NCBI GenBank assembly: GCA_016710645.1
Contig: JADJVI010000021.1
Coordinates: 1 to 19,932 of the forward strand
Direction: 5' to 3'
Length of the DNA stretch: 19,932 nucleotides
Source of the DNA: Actinomycetales bacterium
GTDB lineage: Bacteria > Actinomycetota > Actinomycetes > Actinomycetales > Dermatophilaceae
Within the stretch, counting starts at the first letter, position 1, and each line of letters opens with the position of its first letter. This document shows, piece after piece, positions 7,940 to 14,928 of the stretch. The notes below the pieces were generated by a model that ran no database searches, was not told the DNA's origin, and worked only from the letters and a program-made list of their open reading frames with translations. Position numbers and translations under genes: made by a program.

Positions 7940-7968
7940 TTGCACTAGCACACCAGTACGAGTACAAT
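7940..7968 (+). promoter_or_regulatory. Near-consensus sigma-70 promoter for the DUF222-HNH gene; leaderless transcript predicted
   Basis: TTGCAC (7940-7945), a 17-bp spacer, TACAAT (7963-7968). The GTG start at 7975 is six bases after the -10, where transcription would begin, so the mRNA probably has no 5' leader. AGTAC occurs twice in tandem (7955-7959 and 7961-7965) across the spacer and -10 and could be part of an operator. The 89-bp gap is clearly more AT-rich than its surroundings. Confidence 0.7.
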
Positions 7969-7974
7969 CAAAGG

Positions 7975-9594
7975 GTGACGATCACTTACCTCGACCCAGC
8001 ACCCACCGGCGGTATGCCGTCCGGTGGGCTGCCTGCTGGGGCGGCGGTGGGTGGGGTTTTGGGTGGTGTGGCGGTGTCGCCGATGGTGGTGGGGGTGGCG
8101 ACCTCGGCGGTGCATGCGGCGTTCGACCGGATCCTGGCTCAGGTGTCTGCTCTTGAGGTTGGTGTGGTGATCTCGTCGGCGGATGTTCAGGAGGCCGACC
8201 GGGTGGTGCGGCGGGCTGAGGCGGTGCGGTCGGCTCTGGTTGCTGCCGCCGATCGGCAGCAGGTGCATCGGCAGTGGGGTCATTCGTCGACGTCGGCGTG
8301 GATGGCAGCGGCGACCCGCTCTGGTGGTGCCGCGGCTCAGCAGGAGGTGGTCCTGGCGACCGCTTTGGCGGGTGGGTTGGACCGCACCCGGGAGGCATTC
8401 GAGTCTGGCCGGGTGTCGAAGCGGAACGCGGGGATCATCGTCAAGGCGATGGACAAGCTGCCCGAGGGTGTGACGCTGGCCGACCGGGAGAAGGTCGAGT
8501 CGGCGCTGGTGCGTGACGCCGCGCACATGAACCCGGGCCTGCTGGATCGGGCCGCGAAGGTCGCTCTGGCAGCTGCGGAGAAGACCGCGGCTGAAGTCGC
8601 TGATCACCTTGAGCAGCAACTGCTGGATGAGGAGCGTCGGGCCTACCGGTCTTCGACGGTGACCCTGCGTGACCTGGGCAACGGCACCACCGAGCTGCGA
8701 GCCCTGCTGCCCACGACGGTCGCGGGGGTGCTTCGCAAGGTGCTGCAGACGATGACCGCACCCCGCCGCGACCACCTGCGCAAAGCTGCCGAGAAGGCCC
8801 TGGCCGACGGTCAAACCCTCGCCGGGTGCCTGGACGACGGCTCCGTCGCCGCTGACCTGCTCGGCTCCACGGGCACGCACAAGCACCCGTCCTTCGGCAC
8901 CGGCGCCAACCGCGCGTCCGGGGCCAACGGTGCCGGTGTTGAGGGTCGGAACGCCGACTGGGCCGACATCGACTGGGCCCACCGTCGTGGGCGGGCTCTG
9001 ACTGAGTTGATCGAGCACCTGGACACCGAGAGGTTGACCGGGAAGGTCGCCTCCACCGTCATCGTCACGATGACCGCCGAACAAGTCCTGGGCGCCGCGC
9101 GAGCTGCCGAGCTGCAAGCCACTGTGCATGAGCTGACCGGGACCCTCCTGGAGCTGAGTCCCTCCAGTGCAGCAGCCAGCACCGACACCGGACACCTGCT
9201 CTCGGCCAGCGCCGCCAGACGGATCGCCTGCCAAGCTGACATCATCCCCGCCGTCCTCGGCGGACCCAGCCAGATCCTCGACTTGGGTAGACAGAACCGG
9301 TTCTTCAACGACCACCAACGCACCGCCCTCGCGACGATCTACGAGACGTGTGCGGCGGAAGATTGCGACCGACCGTACGCATGGTCGGAGTTGCATCACG
9401 AAGATCCGTGGTCCAAAGGCGGATTGACCGACCTCGACAGAGCCATCCCGCTGTGCGGTTACCACCACCGCAAGATCCACGACCCCGGCTACCACCACGA
9501 GATCACCCGAGACGGCAACGCGCACGGGCACGCACAGGAGCGTGGGGCGAAGACTGTTCACTTCCGCCTACGCAGCGAGGTCGCGCCACGCTGA
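7975..9594 (+). CDS. DUF222 domain HNH endonuclease-like protein (13E12 repeat family)
   Basis: 539 residues. The DUF222 region covers roughly residues 45-420, with the usual VRRAEAVRSALVAAADR and ATALAGGLDRTREAFESGRVSKRNAGII stretches. The C-terminal HNH motif has Cys459 and Cys464, LHHEDPW with His474-His475, then AIPLC (Cys494) and HHRKIH (His498, 499, 502), so nuclease and zinc-binding residues look intact. The family is named after the REP13E12 elements of Mycobacterium tuberculosis and is multicopy in many actinobacteria; its biological role is unclear. The GTG start is fixed by the promoter position. Codon use changes inside the gene: third positions are G/T-rich to about 8640 and C-rich afterwards. 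The gene converges on the ABC permease operon, 23 bp away. I see no flanking attachment or terminal repeats. Confidence 0.9.
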   Translation: MTITYLDPAPTGGMPSGGLPAGAAVGGVLGGVAVSPMVVGVATSAVHAAFDRILAQVSALEVGVVISSADVQEADRVVRRAEAVRSALVAAADRQQVHRQWGHSSTSAWMAAATRSGGAAAQQEVVLATALAGGLDRTREAFESGRVSKRNAGIIVKAMDKLPEGVTLADREKVESALVRDAAHMNPGLLDRAAKVALAAAEKTAAEVADHLEQQLLDEERRAYRSSTVTLRDLGNGTTELRALLPTTVAGVLRKVLQTMTAPRRDHLRKAAEKALADGQTLAGCLDDGSVAADLLGSTGTHKHPSFGTGANRASGANGAGVEGRNADWADIDWAHRRGRALTELIEHLDTERLTGKVASTVIVTMTAEQVLGAARAAELQATVHELTGTLLELSPSSAAASTDTGHLLSASAARRIACQADIIPAVLGGPSQILDLGRQNRFFNDHQRTALATIYETCAAEDCDRPYAWSELHHEDPWSKGGLTDLDRAIPLCGYHHRKIHDPGYHHEITRDGNAHGHAQERGAKTVHFRLRSEVAPR

Positions 9595-9617
9595 CGTGGG
9601 TGACGAGGAGACCCGGG

Positions 9618-10484
9618 CTACTGCAGTTCCAGGGTGGCGTGCCGTCGGCTCTGGGCTTCGACGTAGCGCAGCGCGAGCAGACCAGCAACGGTGAAGACCA
9701 CGCCGAGCAGAGCCTCGCGCACGAGCAACCCGCCGACATCGCCGAGCGCCGCGCCGCCAGCGATGCGCCGGGCCGCCTCGATGGCGTGCGTCAAGGGCAG
9801 GGCTCGCCCGACGCTCGCCATCCACGCCGGGAGCGCATCGAGGGCGACATTGGCGCCGCAGAAGACCAGCAGGATTCCGAACAGGACATTGGAGAGCACC
9901 GCGGTGCTGCGGACCCGCAACGCGATCGACGCCTGCAAGAGCCCGAGGCCGGTGCAGGACGCCGACGCAACCACGACGCACAGGGCAATCCCTGGCCAAA
10001 CCCGCGGCGGCAGGTCGACGCCGAGCACCCGGCCGCCGACCAACAGGGCCACCATCGCGACGAACCAACCGTTGGCCACCACCGGCAGCGACCGCCCAAG
10101 GAAGAGTGCGACCCGGTTGACCGGCGTTGACAGGACGATCCCCAAGGTCTGGGTAAACCGTTCTCCGGCAATGGTGTTGGCCATCGCAAAGAGGCAGGGG
10201 ATGGACGCGTATTGCACCGCGTTGCCGATGACGTAGAACCCGTCGTTGCCCACGCCAGCGGAGCGACCGACATACGCGAAGAGCAGGATCTGGAAGACCG
10301 GAGCGATGAGCATCGTCGGCACGAAGATGTAGGGATTGAGCCAGTTGAACAGCGCCCGGAAGGAGATCACTCCCCCGACGAACACCACCCGAAGCGACGA
10401 GCGGAACGACCCCCACAGCGAGGTCGGCGCACTCGATCGCAGCACGGCCGGCTCGGTGTCACTCGTCGCGCGGCGCTCGCTCAC
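9618..10484 (-). CDS. ABC-2 type transporter permease (second membrane subunit)
   Basis: 288-residue membrane protein with about six hydrophobic helices. Typical ABC-2 features are a cytoplasmic N-terminus, FRALFNWLNPYIFVPTMLIAPVFQILLFAYVG (about residues 42-73), and the coupling segment ERFTQTLGIVLSTPVNRVALFLGRSLP (about 108-134), which matches the polysaccharide/drug exporter permease family. The C-terminal SVGRALPLTHAIEAARRIAGGA segment is also conserved in the family. The GTG start overlaps the stop of the preceding permease (GTGA). As last gene of the GNAT-ATPase-permease-permease operon, it probably forms a heterodimeric membrane domain with its neighbour. The exported substrate is unknown. 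Confidence 0.85.
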   Translation of the reverse strand: MSERRATSDTEPAVLRSSAPTSLWGSFRSSLRVVFVGGVISFRALFNWLNPYIFVPTMLIAPVFQILLFAYVGRSAGVGNDGFYVIGNAVQYASIPCLFAMANTIAGERFTQTLGIVLSTPVNRVALFLGRSLPVVANGWFVAMVALLVGGRVLGVDLPPRVWPGIALCVVVASASCTGLGLLQASIALRVRSTAVLSNVLFGILLVFCGANVALDALPAWMASVGRALPLTHAIEAARRIAGGAALGDVGGLLVREALLGVVFTVAGLLALRYVEAQSRRHATLELQ

Positions 10485-11263
10485 GTCAACGCCAGGGTGG
10501 CATGGCGTCGAGCCGAGTCGACCAGACGCTCGGACAGGACGGTGGCGAGCACGGCATACCCGAGCCCGAAACCCGCGCAGACCGCGATCTCGCCCCACGG
10601 CGCCTGCCCCGCTGCGGCCGAACGGATCGCCGCCATCCCCCACGTGGGCGGCAGCGCCTGAGCCAGCCACTGCACCCAGGTCGGGAAGAGGTCCAGGGGC
10701 ACGAGGAAGCCGCACAGGAGCCAGCCGGGGTACTCCAGCAGGTTGCCCAGCGCCCAGCCGGTGCGATAGCGCACGACCGTGACCGAGAGCAGGAAGCCAA
10801 AGGTCGCCAGCGATGCCAGAGTGACCGCGAGCGCGACGACGAAAGCCACCGGACTCGCAATCGACACCTCGATCCCGAAGACGAAGCGCCCCCACAGCAG
10901 CGTCGCCACGAGCGAATACAACGCCACCGTCGCCAAGGCAGCTGTCACCGGCAGGACCGCGAGCGCGAGCCGAGTGGGCGCGCACACCAGCAATTCCAAG
11001 GTGCCCTGCCAGCGCTGGCTTTGCAGCGCCCCGCTCGCCGAGGTCGCCATCGCCGACCAGGTGCCCATGACGGCTGCGCCGAGGCCGGCATACACGAGCG
11101 CCTGTGGGTTGCCGGACTGCCCGAACATGAGGAAGGCGGTCGTCGCGAAGAAGAGCGGATAGATGACCCCGAGTACCCCGTCGAAGGCCGACACCGCGAC
11201 GATCTTCAGTTGCAGCCACCAGAGCGTGACCAGCACCCGCGCAGCGCGATGCACGCGGCTCAC
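10481..11263 (-). CDS. ABC-2 type transporter permease (first membrane subunit)
   Basis: 260-residue membrane protein with about six helices. The ABC-2 coupling segment is LQSQRWQGTLELLVCAPTRLALAVLPV (about residues 78-104); the C-terminal half has EYPGWLLCGFLVPLDLFPTWVQWLAQALPPTWGMAAIR, a family hallmark. Its C-terminus (RRHATLALT) closely resembles that of the partner permease (RRHATLELQ), suggesting paralogy. The GTG start at 11263 overlaps the ATPase stop in GTGA. Unusually, this gene is also in frame with the unshifted ATPase reading frame, so without a frame change the ATPase would read straight into it. Confidence 0.85.
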   Translation of the reverse strand: MSRVHRAARVLVTLWWLQLKIVAVSAFDGVLGVIYPLFFATTAFLMFGQSGNPQALVYAGLGAAVMGTWSAMATSASGALQSQRWQGTLELLVCAPTRLALAVLPVTAALATVALYSLVATLLWGRFVFGIEVSIASPVAFVVALAVTLASLATFGFLLSVTVVRYRTGWALGNLLEYPGWLLCGFLVPLDLFPTWVQWLAQALPPTWGMAAIRSAAAGQAPWGEIAVCAGFGLGYAVLATVLSERLVDSARRHATLALT

Positions 11264-12226
11264 GATCCGACCAGCTCGACGTAGGCGTCCTCCAGGGTGG
11301 GCTGCCGGGTGACGACCCGACCGACCCGTATGCCGTGCAGCGCGTCGAGCGTCGCGCCGGTGACATCCGCGCCGGCATCGACCGAGACGACGAGCGTCTG
11401 ACTGGTTTCCCCGGTCGTCATGGTTGACGACCGCACCCCTGGGAAGGCCCTCCACGATCGCCAGTCGGTCACCCAGCGCGTCGAAGACCTCGACCTCCAG
11501 GACCGATCCGGCGCTGACCCGCGCTTTGAGTTCGGCCGGTGTTCCGGTCGCGACCAATTCACCCTGCCGGATCACCGCGATCCGGTCGCACAACTCGTCG
11601 GCCTCGAACATGTAGTGCGTGGTGAGCAGGATCGTCTTGCCCTGCTCACGCAGACCGGCGATGGTTTGGCGCAACTCGCGAGCGCCCACCGGGTCGATCC
11701 CGATCGAGGGCTCGTCGAGGAAGAGCAGATCGGGGTCATGCAGCAAGCCGCGAGCGATGTGCAGCCGCTGCCGCATCCCGCGCGAGAAGCCCTCGACCCG
11801 CTCCCGTTCCCGGCCGCTCAGGCCCACCAACTCGAGCAGTTCGCCGATCCGGGCCCGCTGCTCGCGAGCGGGGACGGCATACAGCTCGGCGAAGTAGCGC
11901 AGGTTGTCCAGGGCCGAAAGCCGTTCGTAGAGGCCGCGATCGCCACCGAAGACATAGCCGATCCGGCGCCGCACAGCACGTGGATCGGCGACCACGTCGT
12001 GCCCGAGGATGGTCGCCGAGCCCGACGTGGGCAGCAGCAGGGTGATGAGCATCTTGATCGTCGTCGTCTTGCCCGCGCCGTTGGGTCCGAGCAGCCCGAA
12101 GACCTCGCCCCGCTCGATGTGGAAGGACACGCCGCGGACCGCTTCCACCGGCTCGATGCGGCGGCGCAGCACCCCGGTCGTGGTCGCGAACGAGCGACGC
12201 AGCTCGCGGGCCTCCAGGATGCTCAC
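11260..12226 (-). CDS. ABC transporter ATP-binding protein with a +1 frame break near 11440
   Basis: ATPase of an ABC-2 exporter. Walker A GPNGAGKTT (residues 47-55), signature FSRGMRQRL (147-155, in place of LSGGQ), Walker B LLFLDEP (167-173) and H-loop TTHYMFEAD (202-210) are intact. The Q-loop position reads YVFGGDRGLY, a variant I recall from one ABC-2 ATPase subfamily. Residues 1-262 are read from the GTG at 12226, which overlaps the GNAT stop in GTGA. At CCC-AGG (11443-11438) one base must be skipped; the next frame then gives a normal C-terminal domain ending TRQPTLEDAYVELVGS with stop at 11260-11262, 321 residues in total. Read without a shift, the frame runs on through the permease gene to 10481 (581 codons). 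A sequencing or assembly error, a true mutation, or programmed frameshifting are all possible. Confidence 0.8.
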
Positions 12227-13263
12227 GCGGACGCTCCGAGTCGCTCGATGAGGTAGTGCCACTCCTCGGCGGCATTGCGCTGCCCGGTCGCCCGGAATCC
12301 GGCGCGCACCAGCGCGGCTTGGCTCGCGACGTTGTCGGGCTCGGTGTGCGCCTGCACCGTAGTGCCGGCGGCCAGCGCCGCAGGCACGACCAGCGCCAGG
12401 GCATCGGTGATGAGCCCCTCGCCCCGAGCCGACGGGACCAGTCCGTAGCCGATCTCCACCCGGCCGGTCTCGTCGGGCGGCCCGTAGAAGCCCAGCGTCC
12501 CGACCACGAGGCCGTCGCGGCGCCGCACGATGAGCCGCGAGCCCCACTGCTGACTCGGGGTGCCGTCCTGGCCGTGCATGGCCAACCCCGCAAGGTCGTC
12601 TTCGCGCGGGAAGTCTGGCGCCCAATCTGCTTGCACTTCACCGGCTTTCACCCGAGCAACGAGATCTTCGGTCACCGGGCGCAACTCCACCAGCCGCCCG
12701 CGCAAGGGCTGGCAGTCCAGCGGGCGCACGGCATACCCGATCGGGTTGTCCAGCAGCGTGATCCAGTAGCGCCGCTTGCCCCCTCGCAGGTCTTCCAGCA
12801 CCCCGCCGCAGCGTTCGATGGTGCGCGCCGACGCGGTGTTGTCCTCGTCGCAGGTGACCAGGACCGGGTTGACCCCGAGCCGACGCGCCTCCGCCAGGAT
12901 GAGCTGCAGAGCGGCGGTCGCCACCCCGCGACCGCGCGCAGTAGGCCGGACGGCATACCCGATGTGGCCACCCACCTGCAGGAGGTAGTCGGTGAGCTCG
13001 TGGCGCAGGTTGATGGTGCCGACGATCTCGCCGTCCTGGTCAATCCAGCGGGTGGTGCACGCAACTCGACCGTCGGGCAGGTTCTCGCCGCGCTCGTGGT
13101 CGAGCAACGCCACAACCCAGCGACGGTATGCCGTGGGGTCACCGAGAGTGCCCAGCACGACAGTGTCTGCGGAGGCGCCGTCGATGTGACTTCCCGCGAA
13201 TTCGCCCATGAAATCGAGCCATTCGCGGTGCAGGGCGATATCCGGAGTGCGCAGCACGATCAC
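12223..13263 (-). CDS. Tandem-domain GNAT N-acetyltransferase
   Basis: 346 residues with two GNAT domains. The N-terminal one (about 1-170) has the acetyl-CoA loop IGYAVRPTARGRGVATAAL (101-119) and a C-terminal NTASARTIERCGG. The second (about 186-346) is RimJ/RimL-like, beginning LRGRLVELRPVTEDL, with loop IGYGLVPSARGEGLITDAL (271-289) and NVASQAALVRAGFRATG. Both pyrophosphate loops look functional. The acyl acceptor is unknown. The GTG at 13263 has AAGGTGG close upstream; the GTG at 13257 is an alternative. It heads the operon and overlaps the ABC ATPase by GTGA, so acetylation and export may act on the same compound; that link is inference. Confidence 0.88.
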   Translation of the reverse strand: MIVLRTPDIALHREWLDFMGEFAGSHIDGASADTVVLGTLGDPTAYRRWVVALLDHERGENLPDGRVACTTRWIDQDGEIVGTINLRHELTDYLLQVGGHIGYAVRPTARGRGVATAALQLILAEARRLGVNPVLVTCDEDNTASARTIERCGGVLEDLRGGKRRYWITLLDNPIGYAVRPLDCQPLRGRLVELRPVTEDLVARVKAGEVQADWAPDFPREDDLAGLAMHGQDGTPSQQWGSRLIVRRRDGLVVGTLGFYGPPDETGRVEIGYGLVPSARGEGLITDALALVVPAALAAGTTVQAHTEPDNVASQAALVRAGFRATGQRNAAEEWHYLIERLGASA

Positions 13264-13294
13264 CCGGCCACCTTAGGGGCCTTGCGAATGTGAC

Positions 13295-13314
13295 ACGATC
13301 GGTTTTCCGACCGT
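13295..13314. promoter_or_regulatory. Imperfect palindrome in the divergent GNAT/TIGR03085 promoter region
   Basis: ACGATCGG-TTTT-CCGACCGT: eight-base arms with one mismatch around TTTT, in the 71-bp region between two divergent genes. The position fits an operator serving one or both genes; it is too short and interrupted to argue for a terminator. Confidence 0.35.
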
Positions 13315-13334
13315 CGGCGAGTCACGAGGACGAC

Positions 13335-13976
13335 ATGACCAACTACGCCCAGACCGAGCGCCAAGCGCTCTGCGACACCATGGAGCGGGTCGGTCCAGAC
13401 GCGCCGACGCTCTGTCACCCGTGGCGGGTCCGCGAGCTGGCCGCCCACCTGGTGATCCGGGAGACTCGTCCCGACCTCGCGCTCGGGATGTTCGTCGGGC
13501 CGTTGCGCGGCCGGATGGAGCGCTCGCTGCTGTCCAAGGCCGCCGGCGATTTCCCCACGCTGCTCGAGGCGCTGCGCTCCGGCCCGCCCAAGTGGACTCC
13601 CGCCGCCCTCTCCCCCGTGGACCAGGCGCTCAACACCATGGAGTTCTTCATCCACCACGAGGACGTGTTGCGCGCCCAGCCGGACTGGACGCCGCGTGTG
13701 CTCATGCCCGGTCAGGAGTTGGCGATCTGGGGCGGCCTCACGACGATGGCCTTCCTGCTCTACCGCCGGGCCGATGTCGGCATCATCCTGGAAACGCCGA
13801 TGTTGCTGCGCCACGCGGTGCGCGGGCCGAGCGCGGCAGGCACGGTCGTCGTCAAGGGAGCGGTCGGTGATCTTGCCCTGTTCTCCTATGGCCGCAAGTC
13901 GGCGGCACGGGTGGCCTTCGAGGGCTCGCCAGCCGCGATCGACGTGGTCAAGAAGGCCGGACTCTCGCTCGGGTGA
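13335..13976 (+). CDS. TIGR03085 family metal-binding protein (DinB/maleylpyruvate isomerase-like)
   Basis: 213 residues. The start MTNYAQTERQALCDTMERVGPDAPTLC matches the actinobacterial TIGR03085 family. Metal ligands expected for the DinB/MDMPI four-helix fold are visible: His38 in ELAAHLVIRE and His107-His108 in MEFFIHHEDVLRAQP. Related proteins use mycothiol as cofactor, so a mycothiol-dependent transferase or isomerase is plausible, but the reaction is not known. The ATG at 13335 has GAGGA four bases upstream and gives the standard family N-terminus; the upstream in-frame ATG at 13290 would run through the intergenic palindrome. The stop overlaps the lysozyme gene start in GTGA. Confidence 0.88.
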   Translation: MTNYAQTERQALCDTMERVGPDAPTLCHPWRVRELAAHLVIRETRPDLALGMFVGPLRGRMERSLLSKAAGDFPTLLEALRSGPPKWTPAALSPVDQALNTMEFFIHHEDVLRAQPDWTPRVLMPGQELAIWGGLTTMAFLLYRRADVGIILETPMLLRHAVRGPSAAGTVVVKGAVGDLALFSYGRKSAARVAFEGSPAAIDVVKKAGLSLG

Positions 13977-14878
13977 CCCAGATGCCGGTATGCCGTGCGG
14001 CTGGCTCCCCAGCCTTGCGCCGCGCCCGCAACTCGGCGATCTGTACTGCCCTGGCCGCGGCGATCTGCGGGAGTCTGCTCACAGCGTGTTCGCCAGCAGT
14101 GGGCAGCGCTCCGCCGGCGCCGACCACGAGCGCCGAGTCCGGATCGGTGCGCCCCACAACCGGCACACCGACGACGAGCTCCCCGCTGGCGACGGCCGAA
14201 ACAACGACGGCCACACCGACGACCGCTGGAACAACGGGCCGCGAGCAGGCCGCGGAAACGGTCGCGGGCGTCGACGTCTCGGCCTACCAACGCTCGGTGG
14301 ACTGGGCTGCGCTCTGGGCGACCGGCCACCGGTTCGTCTGGGTGAAGGCGACCGAGGGCAGCACCTGGACCAGCCCCCGGTATGCCGCGCAGGTCGCCGG
14401 TGCGCGCGAGGTAGGGTTCCTCGTCGGCGCCTATCACTACGCCCGCCCCGGCAACTCAGCGGCCGCGGTGCAGGCACGGCACCTGGTGAGCGTGAGTGGC
14501 GGCTGGACGCCAGACGGACGCACCCTGCCCGGCGCCCTGGACCTGGAATTCGCCGAGTCCGGCGAGAAGTGCCACGGACTGTCGCCGTCCCGGATGACGG
14601 CCTGGGTCGCCGACTTCGTGGCCGAATACCGCCGGCTCACTGGTCGGGCCCCGCTGATTTACACCACCCGCGAGTTCTGGACGCAATGCCTGAGCGACGA
14701 TCGCACCATTCCCGCAGCCGCACCGCTGTGGCTGTTCGACCACGAGGGTGACATGGGCCCGTGGCCGGCCGGTTGGCAGCGGCCGACGGTCTGGCAGCGC
14801 GGTGTCGACGGCGGCATCGACCGCAATGTCTTCCTTGGCAGCGCGGCCGACTTGGTCCGCTTCGCAACCACTGGCTGA
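13973..14878 (+). CDS. GH25 family lysozyme (N,O-diacetylmuramidase type), lipoprotein
   Basis: 301 residues. Signal peptide with lipobox LLTAC (lipidated Cys39), then a 50-residue Thr/Ser/Pro-rich linker, then the glycoside hydrolase 25 domain (about 97-300). Catalytic-site motifs are GVDVSAYQ (Asp101), FVWVKATEG (121-129), GAYHYARP (152-159) and ALDLEF with Asp190 and Glu192, the DxE pair of GH25. Cys200 and Cys239 could form a disulfide. The enzyme should cleave beta-1,4 bonds of peptidoglycan on the outer face of the membrane, in wall remodelling or competition. The GTG at 13973 overlaps the preceding stop; the ATG at 13982 is an alternative and changes only three residues. Confidence 0.9.
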   Translation: MTQMPVCRAAGSPALRRARNSAICTALAAAICGSLLTACSPAVGSAPPAPTTSAESGSVRPTTGTPTTSSPLATAETTTATPTTAGTTGREQAAETVAGVDVSAYQRSVDWAALWATGHRFVWVKATEGSTWTSPRYAAQVAGAREVGFLVGAYHYARPGNSAAAVQARHLVSVSGGWTPDGRTLPGALDLEFAESGEKCHGLSPSRMTAWVADFVAEYRRLTGRAPLIYTTREFWTQCLSDDRTIPAAAPLWLFDHEGDMGPWPAGWQRPTVWQRGVDGGIDRNVFLGSAADLVRFATTG

Positions 14879-14891
14879 CCGAGCTCAGCAC

Positions 14892-14928
14892 GCTGACCCA
14901 CTCGACCAGCGCGAGCGGCCCGGTCAGC
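14892..14928. terminator. Nested hairpin between convergent lysozyme and rseP genes, candidate bidirectional terminator
   Basis: Outer arms GCTGACC (14892-14898) and GGTCAGC (14922-14928) pair over seven bases. Inside them CTCG (14901-14904) and CGAG (14912-14915) form a second stem. The right arm includes the rseP stop codon. There is no T-tract, as is common in high-GC actinobacteria. Confidence 0.45.

Noticed and set aside
7945..9561. 538-codon minus-strand frame antisense to the DUF222-HNH gene
   Set aside because: The sequence is low-complexity and Arg/His/Pro-rich toward the C-terminus with no domain, while the + frame has full DUF222 and HNH motifs and a matching promoter. It is a codon-bias shadow.
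7975..9594. DUF222-HNH gene as part of an insertion sequence, intein or homing element
   Set aside because: No terminal inverted repeats, target duplications, host-gene interruption or transposase were seen around it.
10502..11284. + strand frame opposite the first ABC permease
   Set aside because: Charged, Arg/Gln/Glu-rich sequence with no hydrophobic helices or domain; complementary to a well-supported membrane protein.
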